DNA of 64,000 nt from Tipula vernalis (taxonomy: Eukaryota; Arthropoda; Insecta; Diptera; Tipulidae). Below are positions 1 to 10,466 of this stretch, piece after piece (the first letter of the stretch is position 1; every line of letters starts with the position of its first letter). The position numbers and the translations under genes are program-made. A model generated the notes under the pieces. It was not told where the DNA came from. It saw nothing but the letters and a program-made list of their open reading frames with translations, and ran no database searches. The DNA lies in NCBI GenBank assembly GCA_958295665.1, contig OY282558.1, positions 182,072,015-182,136,014 on the forward strand, read 5' to 3'.

Positions 1-618
1 ACGAAATCATTAGGATTTTGTGCGGCCATTTTCTGATCTTCTTCTAAAGATTTCCTAGCCATTTCTGCCTTTCTAAGATGTAAGTCATGTTCTAGGATAT
101 TGGATTTTTGATCTTCTTCCTCACAAGCTTCAATTTTTAAGTTTAGTGAATCGAATTTTAGACAGGTGTCTTTTCTTGGATGATGAAAATACAAATTAAA
201 CTCATTTTTAAAGGTTTTCAAGGCTAGTGTATCCTGTATGAAGGAAAGCTTTGAATATGCTCTTTGAAATCAGCTATGAGAGATTCTGATGTTTTCCATC
301 TTAATCATTCGGATATTCCACGAAAATCTGCTCCAGCAACATGTTGTTTAACAGCACGGGCGAACCGTCCTTCTCAGATGTTATCTGTGTCCAGGAAACA
401 TTTTTTGTAAACTAACATACTTACATTTTTAGATGTCAAATATTATTCAAATTGGCTTTGCCTTTTTTCGAATTGCGGTATCTTGGTCTTATATGTTTAT
501 GAATTTCCCGTTTATCTGCTGCGATTAAAAACACGTTTTGTTTATTAAAATTTGATAACTTCCAAAATTTATCGAACATCTTGTGGCGGGTAAAATAACT
601 TTTTCTACAATCCTTCAA
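1..618 (-). pseudogene. Decayed fragment of a widespread insect repeat-borne protein, runs off the left edge
   Basis: Reading the minus strand, 618-436 encodes a basic segment (KDCRKSYF, FNKQNVFL). Around 400-330 follow a KKCFLDT motif and an EGRFARAVKQ segment separated by a TGA stop. From about 222 to 1 a 70-codon open stretch contains FHHPRKDTC, CLKFDSLNLKI and LHLRKAEMARKS. This order of motifs (KDCRR..., FNKQN, CKKCFLD, RKDTC.KCD, HLRKAE.AR) matches, from general memory, a large family of uncharacterised insect proteins usually found in many genomic copies and probably carried by a transposon. The second Cys of the usual CxxCD pair is Phe here (CLKFD). At least two frame breaks or stops interrupt it, so it is a relic. 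The catalytic part, if any, lies outside the window. Family assignment is moderate, function unknown. Confidence 0.45.
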
Positions 619-639
619 ACAACAAGGTCTATGTAGAAT

Positions 640-1122
640 ATTTTGGCATAAATAATACGAGAGTTGTTACGTTGTTAGTGACATATTTTTCACCGCTATT
701 TTTCTGCTCAACTCCACACTTATTTTCCAACCCAATCCCAAAATTAACTCGATTCGAAAGCTACATGGAAGTATGAACTCAACTCAATTGAACCTCCCAC
801 TAAACACTAAAATCGACCTCTAATTAATCCCTAACCCAACTTCTCTCTCAAATTCAACTCAATTTCAACTCAAACTCTACTCACCACCAGAGCATAATAG
901 CAACGTACCATCATACCGGCATACTTACCGTCATACCATCATAACCTGAAACAATCATTCCATCATACCATTATTCCATTATACATTTCAGGCTATGAGA
1001 TCATCTTAATGAGATCATCTAACCGTCATACTATTATACCATCATACCCTCATATTATCATACCATCATTCTAGAATAAATACCGTCACACCATCATACA
1101 TACAATCATATCATCACCATAC
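640..1122. repeat. Strand-asymmetric low-complexity DNA: CAACTC-rich then ACCATCATACC-type degenerate array
   Basis: About 740-890 is rich in C and A, with repeated AACTCAACTCAA-like words. About 895-1110 is a degenerate microsatellite of CATACCATCAT and ATTATACCAT words. Similar ATCATACC words recur at 3480-3560 and 6835-6950, and the complementary GT-rich form of the first part occurs at 21350-22600. No coding potential is seen. Confidence 0.6.
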
Positions 1123-2926
1123 CAATTTTTGTTTAGAGCGATGACCAATTGGCAAAATCTATAGGATCAGATCCACAGAAATTTTTGTTTAACAAATTTT
1201 TGTTTAGAACGATATGGCACAAAATGGAGTTATAAGCCCCTGACGATCCGTAAAAATAAGGCAGGTATTTTTTTGATATTGGGATGCCTTCTAGTTACTT
1301 CAAAATGTATGTGGCCAATAGGCAAAACTACAAATACCAACATAAGATGGCAACGTTCAACTTTTTAATAAATAGACTAAACACGATCCCGATGAACAAT
1401 CAGGACTATACGGAAGAACTGAAAATCATTAAACACATTGCAATAAAAAACGGTTATAACACGGACTTAATTGACAAAATGAACAATAGGTACATTTGGA
1501 CGAAACGTTTAACAAGCAAAATGAAGAAAGAGAGAAACGCATCACTATAGAGTACAATAATAACATCAACAAGAATATAACGATGGTTTTTAAAAAACAC
1601 GGGTTCACTATGGTATTTAAAATAAACAACAAATTAGGGAATCGATTCAAACAATGTAACATAAATACACCAATAGACACATAAATACACCAATAGTTCC
1701 CCAAATTCTATATCGGACAAACTGGCAGAAGTTCTGAAGTTAGGTTTACAGAACATATAAAAGAAATCGGAATTCACTTGACTACAGAAAAACATAATTA
1801 CACTGACATCAACACAAACTCGCAGGTATTACACAGAATACGAAAATAGATTAGAAGAACTGCAAATATACAAGGAACGATATAATCCATTTTTACTAAA
1901 CGAAAAAATTGGCCGCAACAAAATTTACGACCTCATTGTAAATCCGTAATAAATATCATTTTGCACAGACACAACCATACACACACACACCAGATGGTCA
2001 GCAAATTTTTCTCTTTTTTTATCATAAACACACACCAGATGGTATACACAAAAAAGAAGGGCGGTACTATCCCTTTAAGAAAAAAAAAAGGAAAGAAGAT
2101 TCACAAGGCACGTAGGCACAAAAAATAGGGTATAAAAGCAGCTTTTAGCATAATTTTAGTTAGTGTTTGTTAGAAATTTGATAATGTAGTAACATCCAAA
2201 ACAATCGTTATTTCAATTTCAAATAAAATAAAATATCACGTTAAGAAAATGACAAGTTTACAGAATTTTTTGTTTAATCAATTTTTGCTTAGAACTGGTA
2301 CCAAATGGAGTTGGAAGCCCCTGACAATCCACAAACATAAGTGAGGTACTTTTTGATATTTGGATAGCTTCCAGTTACTTCATTATGTATATGGTCAATT
2401 GACAAAATGTCTAGGATCAGATCCACAGGTTTTATTTGTTTAACAAATTTTTGTTTAGAACATTAAGGTACAAAACGAAGTTGTAAGCCCCTGACGATCC
2501 GCAACAATAAGTAAGGTATATTTTGATATTGGGATAGCTTATGTGGCCAATCAACAACATCTCTAGGATCAGACCATCCATAGAATTTTTTGTTTAATCA
2601 ATTTTTGTTTAAAACGATATGGTACCAAATGAATTTGTAAGCCCCTGATAATACGCAACAATAAGGCAGGTATTTTTTGATATTGGAATTGCTTCAATTG
2701 GCAAAATCTCTAGGACCCAATTTTTGTTTAGAACAATAAGGTACAAAACGAAGTTGTAAGCCGCTGACGATACGCAACAATAAGTGAGGTATTTTTGATA
2801 TTGGGATAGCTTCTAAATCTAAAACCACCAAATGAAATTGTAAGTGGAGAGTTATTTTTTGATATAGGGCTAGCTTCTAGTTACTTCATTATCTATGTGG
2901 CCAATTGGCAGAATCTCTAGGATCAG
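1123..2926 (+). repeat. Degenerate tandem array, monomer roughly 150-175 bp
   Basis: The unit carries TTTTTGTTTAGAACGATA, then AAGCCCCTGACGATCCG, then TTTTTGATATTGGGATAGCTT, then GGCCAATTGGCAAAATCTC and TAGGATCAGATCCACAG. Copies start near 1123, 1183, 2265, 2441, 2593 and 2721. The array is interrupted at about 1320-2255 by a Penelope-like fragment and ended at 2926 by a large inverted-repeat element. A piece of the same unit (GATCTAGAGAAATTTTTTG) resumes at 8757, just after that element, so the element landed inside the array. Confidence 0.75.
1320..2010 (+). pseudogene. Penelope-like element relic: RT 3' end plus GIY-YIG endonuclease
   Basis: Residues from about 1335 (HKMATFNFLINRL, IPMNNQDYTEEL, IKHIAIKNGYN) match the C-terminal region of the Penelope reverse transcriptase. 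A frame change near 1490 leads to HGFTMVFKINNKLGN. After a short duplication of CACATAAATACACCAATAG at 1663-1698, the GIY-YIG endonuclease core follows (KFYIGQTGRS, then VRFTEHIKE, near 1705-1770), then HNYTDINTNSQVLHR. A terminal block near 1850-1950 reads LEELQIYKERYNPFLLNEK. Downstream to about 2255 is A/CACACA-rich presumed 3' UTR. Penelope elements pair RT with GIY-YIG endonuclease, which is what is seen. The copy is 5'-truncated and frameshifted, so non-functional. It sits inside the tandem array at 1123-2926. Confidence 0.75.
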
Positions 2927-3764
2927 GGGTGCTATCCTTGGAACATTACGAAAATTTTCGTAACCGAAAATTTTCGTAATGCTATTTTCGTAATAGTAAT
3001 GGTGAAATCATAATTTAGTATTCTTGAAACCATTGCGAATATAACGAAGAGAGGAAAAAAGAAATAATAAAATTTCGAGAGAGAAGATGAAAATGTAAGT
3101 TCCTAAAATGGTATTCTTGAAATCCGGATTACGAAAATTTTCGCAACGGAACGTTACTAAAATTTTCGGATGGTTTTTGTGTTTCTTATTGCATTTCGTA
3201 ATGAAATCATTTAGATTTTTGTTTTAATTATATTCATACAAAGACGTTCATAAAACTCAATAATTTCTGTTGATGGTTAAAAGTGATATGTATTGACATT
3301 TCGAAAAATATTTATTATTTTATTACCACAAAAAAAGGGTACCTATTTGCTTGTGGTATGTTTATTATTTTCTTAAAAATAAGGGTAATAGCTACAATAC
3401 TAATGGACAATTTGGGATGTATTTTTAAATGTCGCGTGTTGTAATTGGAATTGGATTGATATACCGTCACAGGCGGCTAATACTAATGGTACTTAAAGTC
3501 ATACAATCATACCATCATAACATAATAGTATCGTACGACAACACGATCTAAAATCATATCGTCATTGAATCATAGGACAATGCCACTACATAGCCGTGAC
3601 ATCAGTCTACAAAAGTCAAATCCCCAATATAAAGAGGGGAATAAAGATTTTTATTTTCCTATGAAACGTAAACAGAATCATATGGGAATTATTTTGTGTT
3701 GTCTTTATTTTCAATTTAAATGAACATTTTTATTGATAAATATAAAGAATTTTAAATTAAATAT

Positions 3765-4115
3765 ATCGAATTGCAGCTTGTCCACAATTTTAATTAAAAT
3801 TAATAAAATTTTAATTCACAAATTTTGCGTTTTAGTAAACTGATTTTTATTCTCAAACATCGTCAGACTTCGTGTTTTTTTTTTTAAATTTCATTTCGTA
3901 GATTACTAGATTAGTTTTATTACTTTACCAATGCTACTACATAAACAGCCATGATTTATAATAAAACTAATCTAGTAATCTACGAAAAGAAATTTAAAAA
4001 AAAACACGAAGCCTTCCCGAAGATTTCCCTAAAAATCAATTTACTAAAATGCAAAATTGTTAATTAAAATTTTATTAATTTCAACTAAAATTCTGTACAA
4101 GCTGCAAGATATACA
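3765..4115. repeat. Long foldback (inverted repeat with ~165 bp arms)
   Basis: The left arm (GAATTGCAGCTTGTCCACAA, then AATTAATAAAATTTTAATT, then GTAGATTACTAGATTAG) is mirrored in the right arm (CTAATCTAGTAATCTAC, then AATTAAAATTTTATTAATT, then TTCTGTACAAGCTGCAAGAT). The centre at about 3928-3955 reads ACCAATGCTACTACATAAAC, another copy of the terminus of the surrounding 3578-6829 element. The structure therefore looks like an inverted duplication of that element's own end. Confidence 0.75.
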
Positions 4116-4589
4116 ATGTGTTTCGTCGTCAAGTGACCGGCCGGAAAATTCGGAATATTTAAGTAACATTATCGCAAAAAATCCTTTAAAGTGGGGTTCT
4201 CCTTTTCAAGTTATGGGCTCGATTAAAATTCTATTTGCGGTTTTTGAAAGTTTATGAGTCACTTTATTTGATAGTTTGCGGAAAATAACATTTTTTTTAC
4301 TAAAGAAAACCTCTATTTTTTAAAAAACTGAACTGTAAGTCGAGAAAATGTCCCATCAAGTTAATTATTTTAATTATTATTATTAATCTACAGCATAATA
4401 TCTACAAATTGACAAAACTTTGTTACTAGCTAACTCTTAAAAATACCGTGCAAAAATCACCTAGAGAAAGTAGGGAAATTAAATAAATTTACTTGATGTT
4501 TAAATTAAAGTCAAAGAAATAAAATAATACTGTTTTATTAATAATCAATAAAAACAATTTTTATTACAAATTATTAAACATTTTTAATT

Positions 4590-6079
4590 AAATGATATGT
4601 TCGAAATGCTGTCCACCCTCTTGTAAACAAACAAAGGCTCTCCTGATCACATTAGTTATTGTCCAACGCAATTGTTAAGGGTTGCCTCTACCGATCCACC
4701 GTGGATAATTTTTATTCAAACGATCACGTATTATCAGAGCACCCTGTATTTTATAGAGCCATAATCAAAAAATCTGAGCTTTTATAAGGGAATTAGAAAC
4801 GAGGAAAAACGGAACTTTTCATAGTAAAACACACAAAACATATGGGAAATCACTTTTTTTCCTAAGACAAATTTTTAAATGAAAACGTTACAGATTCTTA
4901 ATTATGATTTCTGAAATTCTTTCTTAAATGTTTGAATTTCAACATATATGAATGTCGTTTAAGTAAATCGTTTTCATTTTCTTGTAATAATTGATTTATT
5001 TAAACCAAAATATAAAAAAAAAATTCATAACAACAGCATTCTGGTCAAATTAAAATGAAAGCTTACTACGATGCGTTTGGTCATTAAGTCAATATACATT
5101 ACATAGATGGCAGTGATGGCCGTAAACATTTTGAAAAATCGGAGCAAAAATTACCACCTGGGGAAATTTCAAGTTCAAAAATTGTAGGTAAAATCAAAAC
5201 AAATTCACAAAATATAGGAACGTGTGATAATTTTGCGATTAAATAATTTTTTTTCGTATTTTTCTGTAACCATTTTAGACATCTTACGTACACTAGTAAA
5301 ACTAAAGATAAATTTAGCAAGTATTATTTTAATTTGTCAGAGCCAACTTTGATGTATTTTTCCAAATGAAAGTTCGAAAAATATATTTTAGAAATAATTT
5401 AATTTTAATATTTCTGCAATTAATATTTAATTAATACCAATATGGCATTCTTGTATATTGTTCTTAAAGATATGTGTAAAACTTTTATATAAACATTTTA
5501 TAATATTTTTGCTTTTTTCATTGAAAAACTTGAAGCTAAAAAACACCATTTTTACTATGGATTCCTATCAGTGAAAAGTTATACCACTAAAAAAGCTTCT
5601 AAAAAATACATCATTATGATTAAGGCTCTATACTCTAGATGGCTCTGGTATTATCCGTGCAAAATCTGCTGGAGCTCCATCTAATTGCAGCTGCATTCGC
5701 CTTCTCCTCAACAATGGCACTTTTTCCATGAGCAAAGACAACGTGATTCCTGAAAATTCTAATAATACGTGTTGATCAAGCCTGTTTATTAGCACGTAAG
5801 GCGCATTAATCGTAATAAATCCTCTTCCAATGTGTACGTTAATATTCACGCTGGACTCGTGTTGTTGTTGGAATAATCCTTGTTCGGAAAAACGTCGATG
5901 TATTGCAATGAATTTCCTTTACCCAAGTACTGGCCTGCTGGATATTGACGCCTGTATTTATCGACAGCAGCGCGTGCATTTCCATTACAGAACAGGTTTA
6001 CAAAATGCATATCGGCTACATGAGAAGGTGGTAGATCACACAAATGTGTCATTGTAATGATTAAGCGTTTACTTAACAC
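4590..6079 (-). pseudogene. Broken mariner/IS630-type transposase
   Basis: The minus strand reads, from 6079, a start and N-terminal helical region (MLSKRLIITMTHL, MHFVNLFCNGNARAAVDKYR, RQYPAGQYLG). At 5790-5640 comes a catalytic-core segment (LLEFSGITLSLLMEKVPLL, LDGAPADFARII). After an 880-bp insertion, 4745-4590 gives the C-terminal block (RLNKNYPRWIGRGNP, then VIRRAFVCLQEGGQHFEHI). The segment WIGRGGP...F..CL...G..FEH is characteristic of one insect mariner-like family. The stretch between first and second catalytic residues is mostly missing and several stops occur. The second catalytic Asp (QxDGAPAHF in the family) is present as LDGAPADF. Non-functional. Confidence 0.6.
4752..5632. mobile_element. 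Small TIR element splitting the mariner-like transposase
   Basis: TATAGAGCCATAATCA at 4752-4767 and TGATTAAGGCTCTATA at 5617-5632 are inverse copies with one mismatch. They begin and end with TA, as expected for a TA-target MITE. The element lies exactly between the catalytic-core and C-terminal parts of the transposase at 4590-6079. The 850-bp interior is AT-rich with no convincing coding sequence. Confidence 0.6.
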
Positions 6080-6839
6080 AAACTGTCCTTTTAATTACAC
6101 ACAAACTTAAAATTGTTAAAACACAGAACACTGAGAGTACATAGTGTCACACGATCGGTTAGCGAACAACTGATGAACTATTTATTATTACTTACTAATT
6201 TGAGTTTTCGATCATTTAAAACACTTGGTTAGATAACATCACTTTACCTAAACGGCTACAAACGCCATTTTTTCGACAAATTGCTGTTCGAATATTTTAT
6301 GAGTTAGGTAGTAACAATGTTTTGTGAATTTGTAGATATTATGCTGTAGATTAATAATTATAAATAAAATAATCATCTCATGGGACATTTTTTCGACCTA
6401 CAGTTAATTTTTTTAAAAAGTAGAGGTTTTTTTTAATTAAAAAATTCGTTTAAGTAAAAAAATGTGATTTTCCCATAATTTGTTACATTCTTTACAAAAA
6501 CCTGGCTTAGTGTGCAAAATAACCAATAAAGTGACTCATAAGCTTTCAAAAACCGCAAACAGAATTAAAATCGAGCCCATAACTTGAGAGATATGATGAA
6601 AAATGTGAAAAGGTATCACCAACACACAAGGAGTCACTTGCCGACTAAATAGATTGTATTTAATTTAAAATTATTTCTATTTATCAATAAAAATTTTCAT
6701 TTTAATTGAAAATAAAGGCAACACAAAATCCCATATGATTTTGTTTACGTTCCATAGGAAAATAAAAATCTTTATTCCCTTAACACCACTACAAGTTTTT
6801 TTTTCATGGCTTTTTATGTAGTGGCATTGCATAGGAGCA

Positions 6840-7190
6840 TATCATCGTACTACCATACCATCAAACCATCATGCCATCTTACACGACATACCATTATATC
6901 ATCGTGCAATCGTACCATCATACAATCATATGTACTGTCGTACCATAAAAACAGATTTTTGGAAAAAAAATTCTAAATCGGATAAGTGATTCTCGAGATA
7001 TCATGGGTACAGACATCCAGATGTCCAGAAAGACGGACAGACATATTATTATTTTTTTTTTTTTTTTTGCTTTTTCGGACTCAAGGACTTTCAAAACATC
7101 GAGAAAAGTGGTTTTGGATCAAACAAATTTTTGGCCATTTTTCACAAGATTTCAATACGTTGGTCTTTTTAGACCGAGGTAATTTTCCCT
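6840..7190 (+). repeat. ATCATACC microsatellite plus dispersed repeat, copy 1
   Basis: 6835-6950 is a degenerate ACCATCATACC array. It is followed at 6955-7190 by TCTCGAGATATCATGGGTAC, AGACATCCAGATGTCCAG, a T-run, TTTCAAAACATCGAGAAAAG and CAAATTTTTGGCCATTTTTC. The same string of words occurs inverted at 21025-21225, so this is one dispersed family. Confidence 0.6.
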
Positions 7191-8264
7191 TTAAAAGAAA
7201 AAGTAGCATACACAATCATTTTTAATATATTTAATTTAATATTAAATAAATAAGCTATTATTGACAAAAATTCACAACAATTATTAATTTTAAGTAAAGA
7301 AAGCGTCCGCTTCGCTTAATATTCTTAGTTAGACTAACATTTTTAATCATCTCTTTCGAAATCTTCTTAGTTTTTTATTCCTCTCTTTGTAATTTTCGTA
7401 ATGGTTTCAAGAATACTAATTTATGATTTCACCATTACCACAGAAGAAAGATTAACCAGAACAGACATTGCGTGGATCAAATTTTTTTTTCATCTTACCT
7501 TCTTTTTTGGACATTGAAGTATAATTATTTACGAATATTATGAATTTTTTGAATATTTTATACAAATTATGCTGTCAAAACAAAACTTGTCAAATAATTT
7601 CGCTAACTATACTGTTAAGGATTCTCAATTTTTATGATTTCAAATAAAAACCAGTAAACCAAAGAATACATAACCCAACTTTCTCTTACCTTCGGCAAAT
7701 CAAGGTCAAAAAAATGAGTCCAAATTTTTCCATACAAAAACAGCGTTATGTCTCTTCTGGTTGTATTCTGTGCCATTACTATTACGAAAATATTGTGCAT
7801 TACGAAAATGTTCGTAATGTTTGAAGAAGAGCATTTAAAATGATAAAACAAAATTGTTCCAAATGAACTTAATGAATGATAAAAATCACACACTGCATTG
7901 ATTAATTTCCAATCATTACAATTTTAACAAATAAATATAAAAGTTAAATAGGCAATATACTCGTAGCTTTAAATAACATATTTTTGTTTTAATGAATCAC
8001 ATATTCCATTTTTGTCCACTATAGGAATCACTTATTCCATTTTTGTCCGCTAATTGCGAATTGCGAAAAATCTCATATGTACCCTTACATGTATTGTTTA
8101 AAATTAGAAAGTGGTCAAACATTTAAAAAAATATCTTAAGATTTAGGTATACGATATGTAAATACAAAAATTTAGAAGAAAATATCCTTTTGTTCTAGTT
8201 AGGTAGTAAACAAAACCGAATGCATATAGTTATGTACATCGTTATCTCGAAATAAATAATACAT

Positions 8265-8479
8265 ATCGTCGGCCTAACTGTGAATTAACGTATCTGACAT
8301 TTTTTCGAAAGTTCTTTATTGGTAATAAATGTTTCGTCATGAGAAACTCTGTCTGGATTTTCCACCCGTGTTGGGGTGCAGTTTCAGTCAGGTGCAGTTT
8401 CTCACGACGAACATTTTAGTATCAGAGATGAGTTTTCGAGAAAATGTCAGTTACGTTAATTCACAGTTAGGCCGACGAT
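8265..8479. mobile_element. Palindromic MITE, ~215 bp
   Basis: ATCGTCGGCCTAACTGTGAA begins at 8265 and TTCACAGTTAGGCCGACGAT ends at 8479. The arms stay inverted for about 45 bp (ATTAACGTAYCTGACATTTT) with few mismatches. A second, weaker internal pair is CGTCATGAGAAACT and AGTTTCTCACGACG. There is no coding sequence. The high arm identity suggests a fairly young non-autonomous element. Confidence 0.8.
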
Positions 8480-8769
8480 ATTTTTAAGAACACGTGAAAC
8501 AAAGAAAAAAAAGGTACGCTTTTGTTTTCACTTTTTTATAGAATATTGCAAATAGAAAATATTGAGTTTTATGAATATCCTTATCAATAACATTTACACA
8601 AAAATCCAAATGATTTCCATACGAAAATTTTAGTAACGTTCCGTTGCGAAAATTTTCGTAATCCTATTTCAAGAATACGATTTTAGGGTTTTCGTAATAC
8701 TTTGACACTAACTCGCAATACGAAAGTTTACGTAATGGTTCAAGAATAGCATCCCAGATCTAGAGAAAT

Positions 8770-10463
8770 TTTTTGTTTTAACCTTTAGGTATTTGTTGGC
8801 AATGAATTATGGCAAATCATTTTTTTGGTTTTTTTAATTCCTCATAATAAATATTAAGCTTGTAATTTCACTTCTATGTACGTTGTTACTTCATTTAGCA
8901 TCTTTATTTTTGTAATTTATGTATTTACTCTGTAGATGTAATCTTATTTGCTAATTGTGTCGAAAAGAAATATTAACAAATAAATCAGTTTACTATTTTT
9001 TATTGATTAAATTATTTTAAATTTTTTGTTGAGCTAAAATAATTAATTATGGTTAGTAAACGTTTTAAATGAATAAAGAAAGTTCATTATCCGTTTAATA
9101 CAGCAGTTGATTTTTACTAATCCAAAGCAGTATAAAAATTTAATAAACATTTAAAAAAAAAACTTCACTTTCAAACAGGGTTGCCATAATATGGCAACAA
9201 GCCAACCAGATAAAAGTAGGCGTGGTTGGTCGAAACCAAAAGCTGCATTCCTTATTTTAGATCTTTGTAATACTATTTATGCCAAAAAAATGTAAAATAT
9301 TTGTGGGCTGATTCGGGTTAAGATATTAAGCTACGAACAAAATTGCGAAACAAAACCTGCAAAACGTTATTGAGATAGTAAGGAAATTGTAAAATGTGGA
9401 AACTTAAGAAAAAAGCATATTGACCTTCAAATGACCTTGAAAATTACCTCCTAATATAAAAAGACCTTTACAATAACATTATCCTTTTGAAATCAAATAA
9501 ATCCTTTTGAGCGACAAATACATTATGTAAGTGTTTCAAAATTTTTGAAATTAAGGTAACGAGGGTTCTTTAGATATTTAACATAGAATACAACCAAATA
9601 CATATCGAATTGCTAAACATTAATTTCTCATCAAATTAATGTGACTAAAATACTGAGCTATAACCGTATCGATTGATTTATTTGAACAATAAGTAAAAAC
9701 AAAAAAAAAAATAAAAATAAAAAAATTGTAATTGATAACACAAAAATTATTGCATATGTGTAAATATAATATAAAATACTATATTTTATCAAAAACTCAA
9801 TAATATACAGTTACTCCAATTATTTCAACGACTCACAGTCAGTCTTATTGTGAAGTTACGAAATAAAACTTTTAAATGTTGTGGTTCAAAAATGAATGAA
9901 ATACAAAAAATAAATAATAATAATAATTGTTTATACATATAAGTAAATAAAAATAGCAATTTGTGAAATTATAAAGATATTTTGTGATAACCGAAAAAAA
10001 CCCACACACATTCATATAATTTACTGATAAACATTTTAACATGAAAAAATTATCGAATTAATACTAAAAAAAAATGTTTTATTTTGAATTTAAACAAGCT
10101 TATCAAATTTAATATTTTTTTTTTTTAGTTTACATAATAAATTGTTGTAATAAATATACATAGTTTTAATTGCATGTGTTTTAAAATAAAAAGGTTTGAT
10201 TTCCTTTAAATCGACGCAAATAATTTTCTCTAGGTGAAATTAATTGATATGTAAATAAATAACGCATGATAGCCAACAATTTTTAATCTTATCGCGTGTT
10301 TAAATTCCTTATAACTTTTTATTTTATTTTATTATTTACATTTCATTACAACCAGCGCAAACGTATTGTGCACATGGAAATTAATTAATTGTGGTATAAG
10401 AAACAAACTAACACATTTCGATAAAATATTAACCACATATACCTCTTTTAATTTTAATTTTAG
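8770..10463. other. Gene-free stretch upstream of the RhoGAP gene
   Basis: AT-rich DNA with no recognised coding sequence or repeat end. A short palindrome, GTTGCCATAATATGGCAAC, occurs near 9180. The 3' border is a polypyrimidine/AG acceptor (TTTTAATTTTAATTTTAG, ending 10463) just before the RhoGAP start codon. An untranslated first exon and promoter must therefore lie somewhere upstream, but no TATA box, initiator or donor could be chosen with confidence. Confidence 0.5.
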
Positions 10464-10466
10464 ATC

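Larger units (their letters stand above)
3578..6829. mobile_element. Nested element with long inverted repeats and CATAGGA target duplication
   Basis: CAATGCCACTACATA at 3578 and its inverse TATGTAGTGGCATTG ending at 6829 form the ends. They are flanked by CATAGGA at 3571-3577 and 6830-6836, a 7-bp direct duplication. Inverted arms continue inward: 3640-3765 pairs with 6650-6770 (AATAAAGATTTTTATTTTCC, CATATGGGA) and about 4112-4440 pairs with 6300-6640 (CAAGTTATGGGCTCGATT, TGAGTCACTTTAT, CTACAGCATAATATCTAC). A foldback at 3765-4115 interrupts the left arm. A 7-8 bp duplication suggests a hAT-like mechanism, whereas the protein relic inside is mariner-like, so the protein may belong to a further nested insertion. 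Confidence 0.7.
2927..8755. mobile_element. Large composite inverted-repeat element inserted in the tandem array
   Basis: The left end GGGTGCTATCCTTGGAACAT (2927) pairs with the right end ATGGTTCAAGAATAGCATCCC (to 8755). Long subterminal arms are also inverted copies: 3110-3290 (ATTACGAAAATTTTCGCAAC, then TTCATAAAACTCAATAATTT) against 8530-8690. A further pair lies at about 3000-3090 and 7340-7440 (GGTGAAATCATAA, TATTCTTGAAACCATT). The arms are full of TTACGAAAATTTTCGTAA-like palindromic words. The same array sequence flanks both sides, so this is an insertion. Only a 2-bp AG duplication can be proposed. No transposase belonging to the outer arms is visible. The interior is filled by other elements. 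Confidence 0.65.

Noticed and set aside
900..1110. CRISPR-like regular array of ATCATACC words
   Set aside because: Units are short, variable and lack constant repeats with unique spacers; it is a degenerate microsatellite in a eukaryotic genome.
5099..5320. 73-codon minus frame within the MITE at 4752-5632
   Set aside because: No motif; sits in non-coding AT-rich interior of a non-autonomous element.
7615..7893. 92-codon minus frame and the + frame at 6986
   Set aside because: They lie in inverted-repeat and low-complexity transposon DNA; translations are not protein-like.
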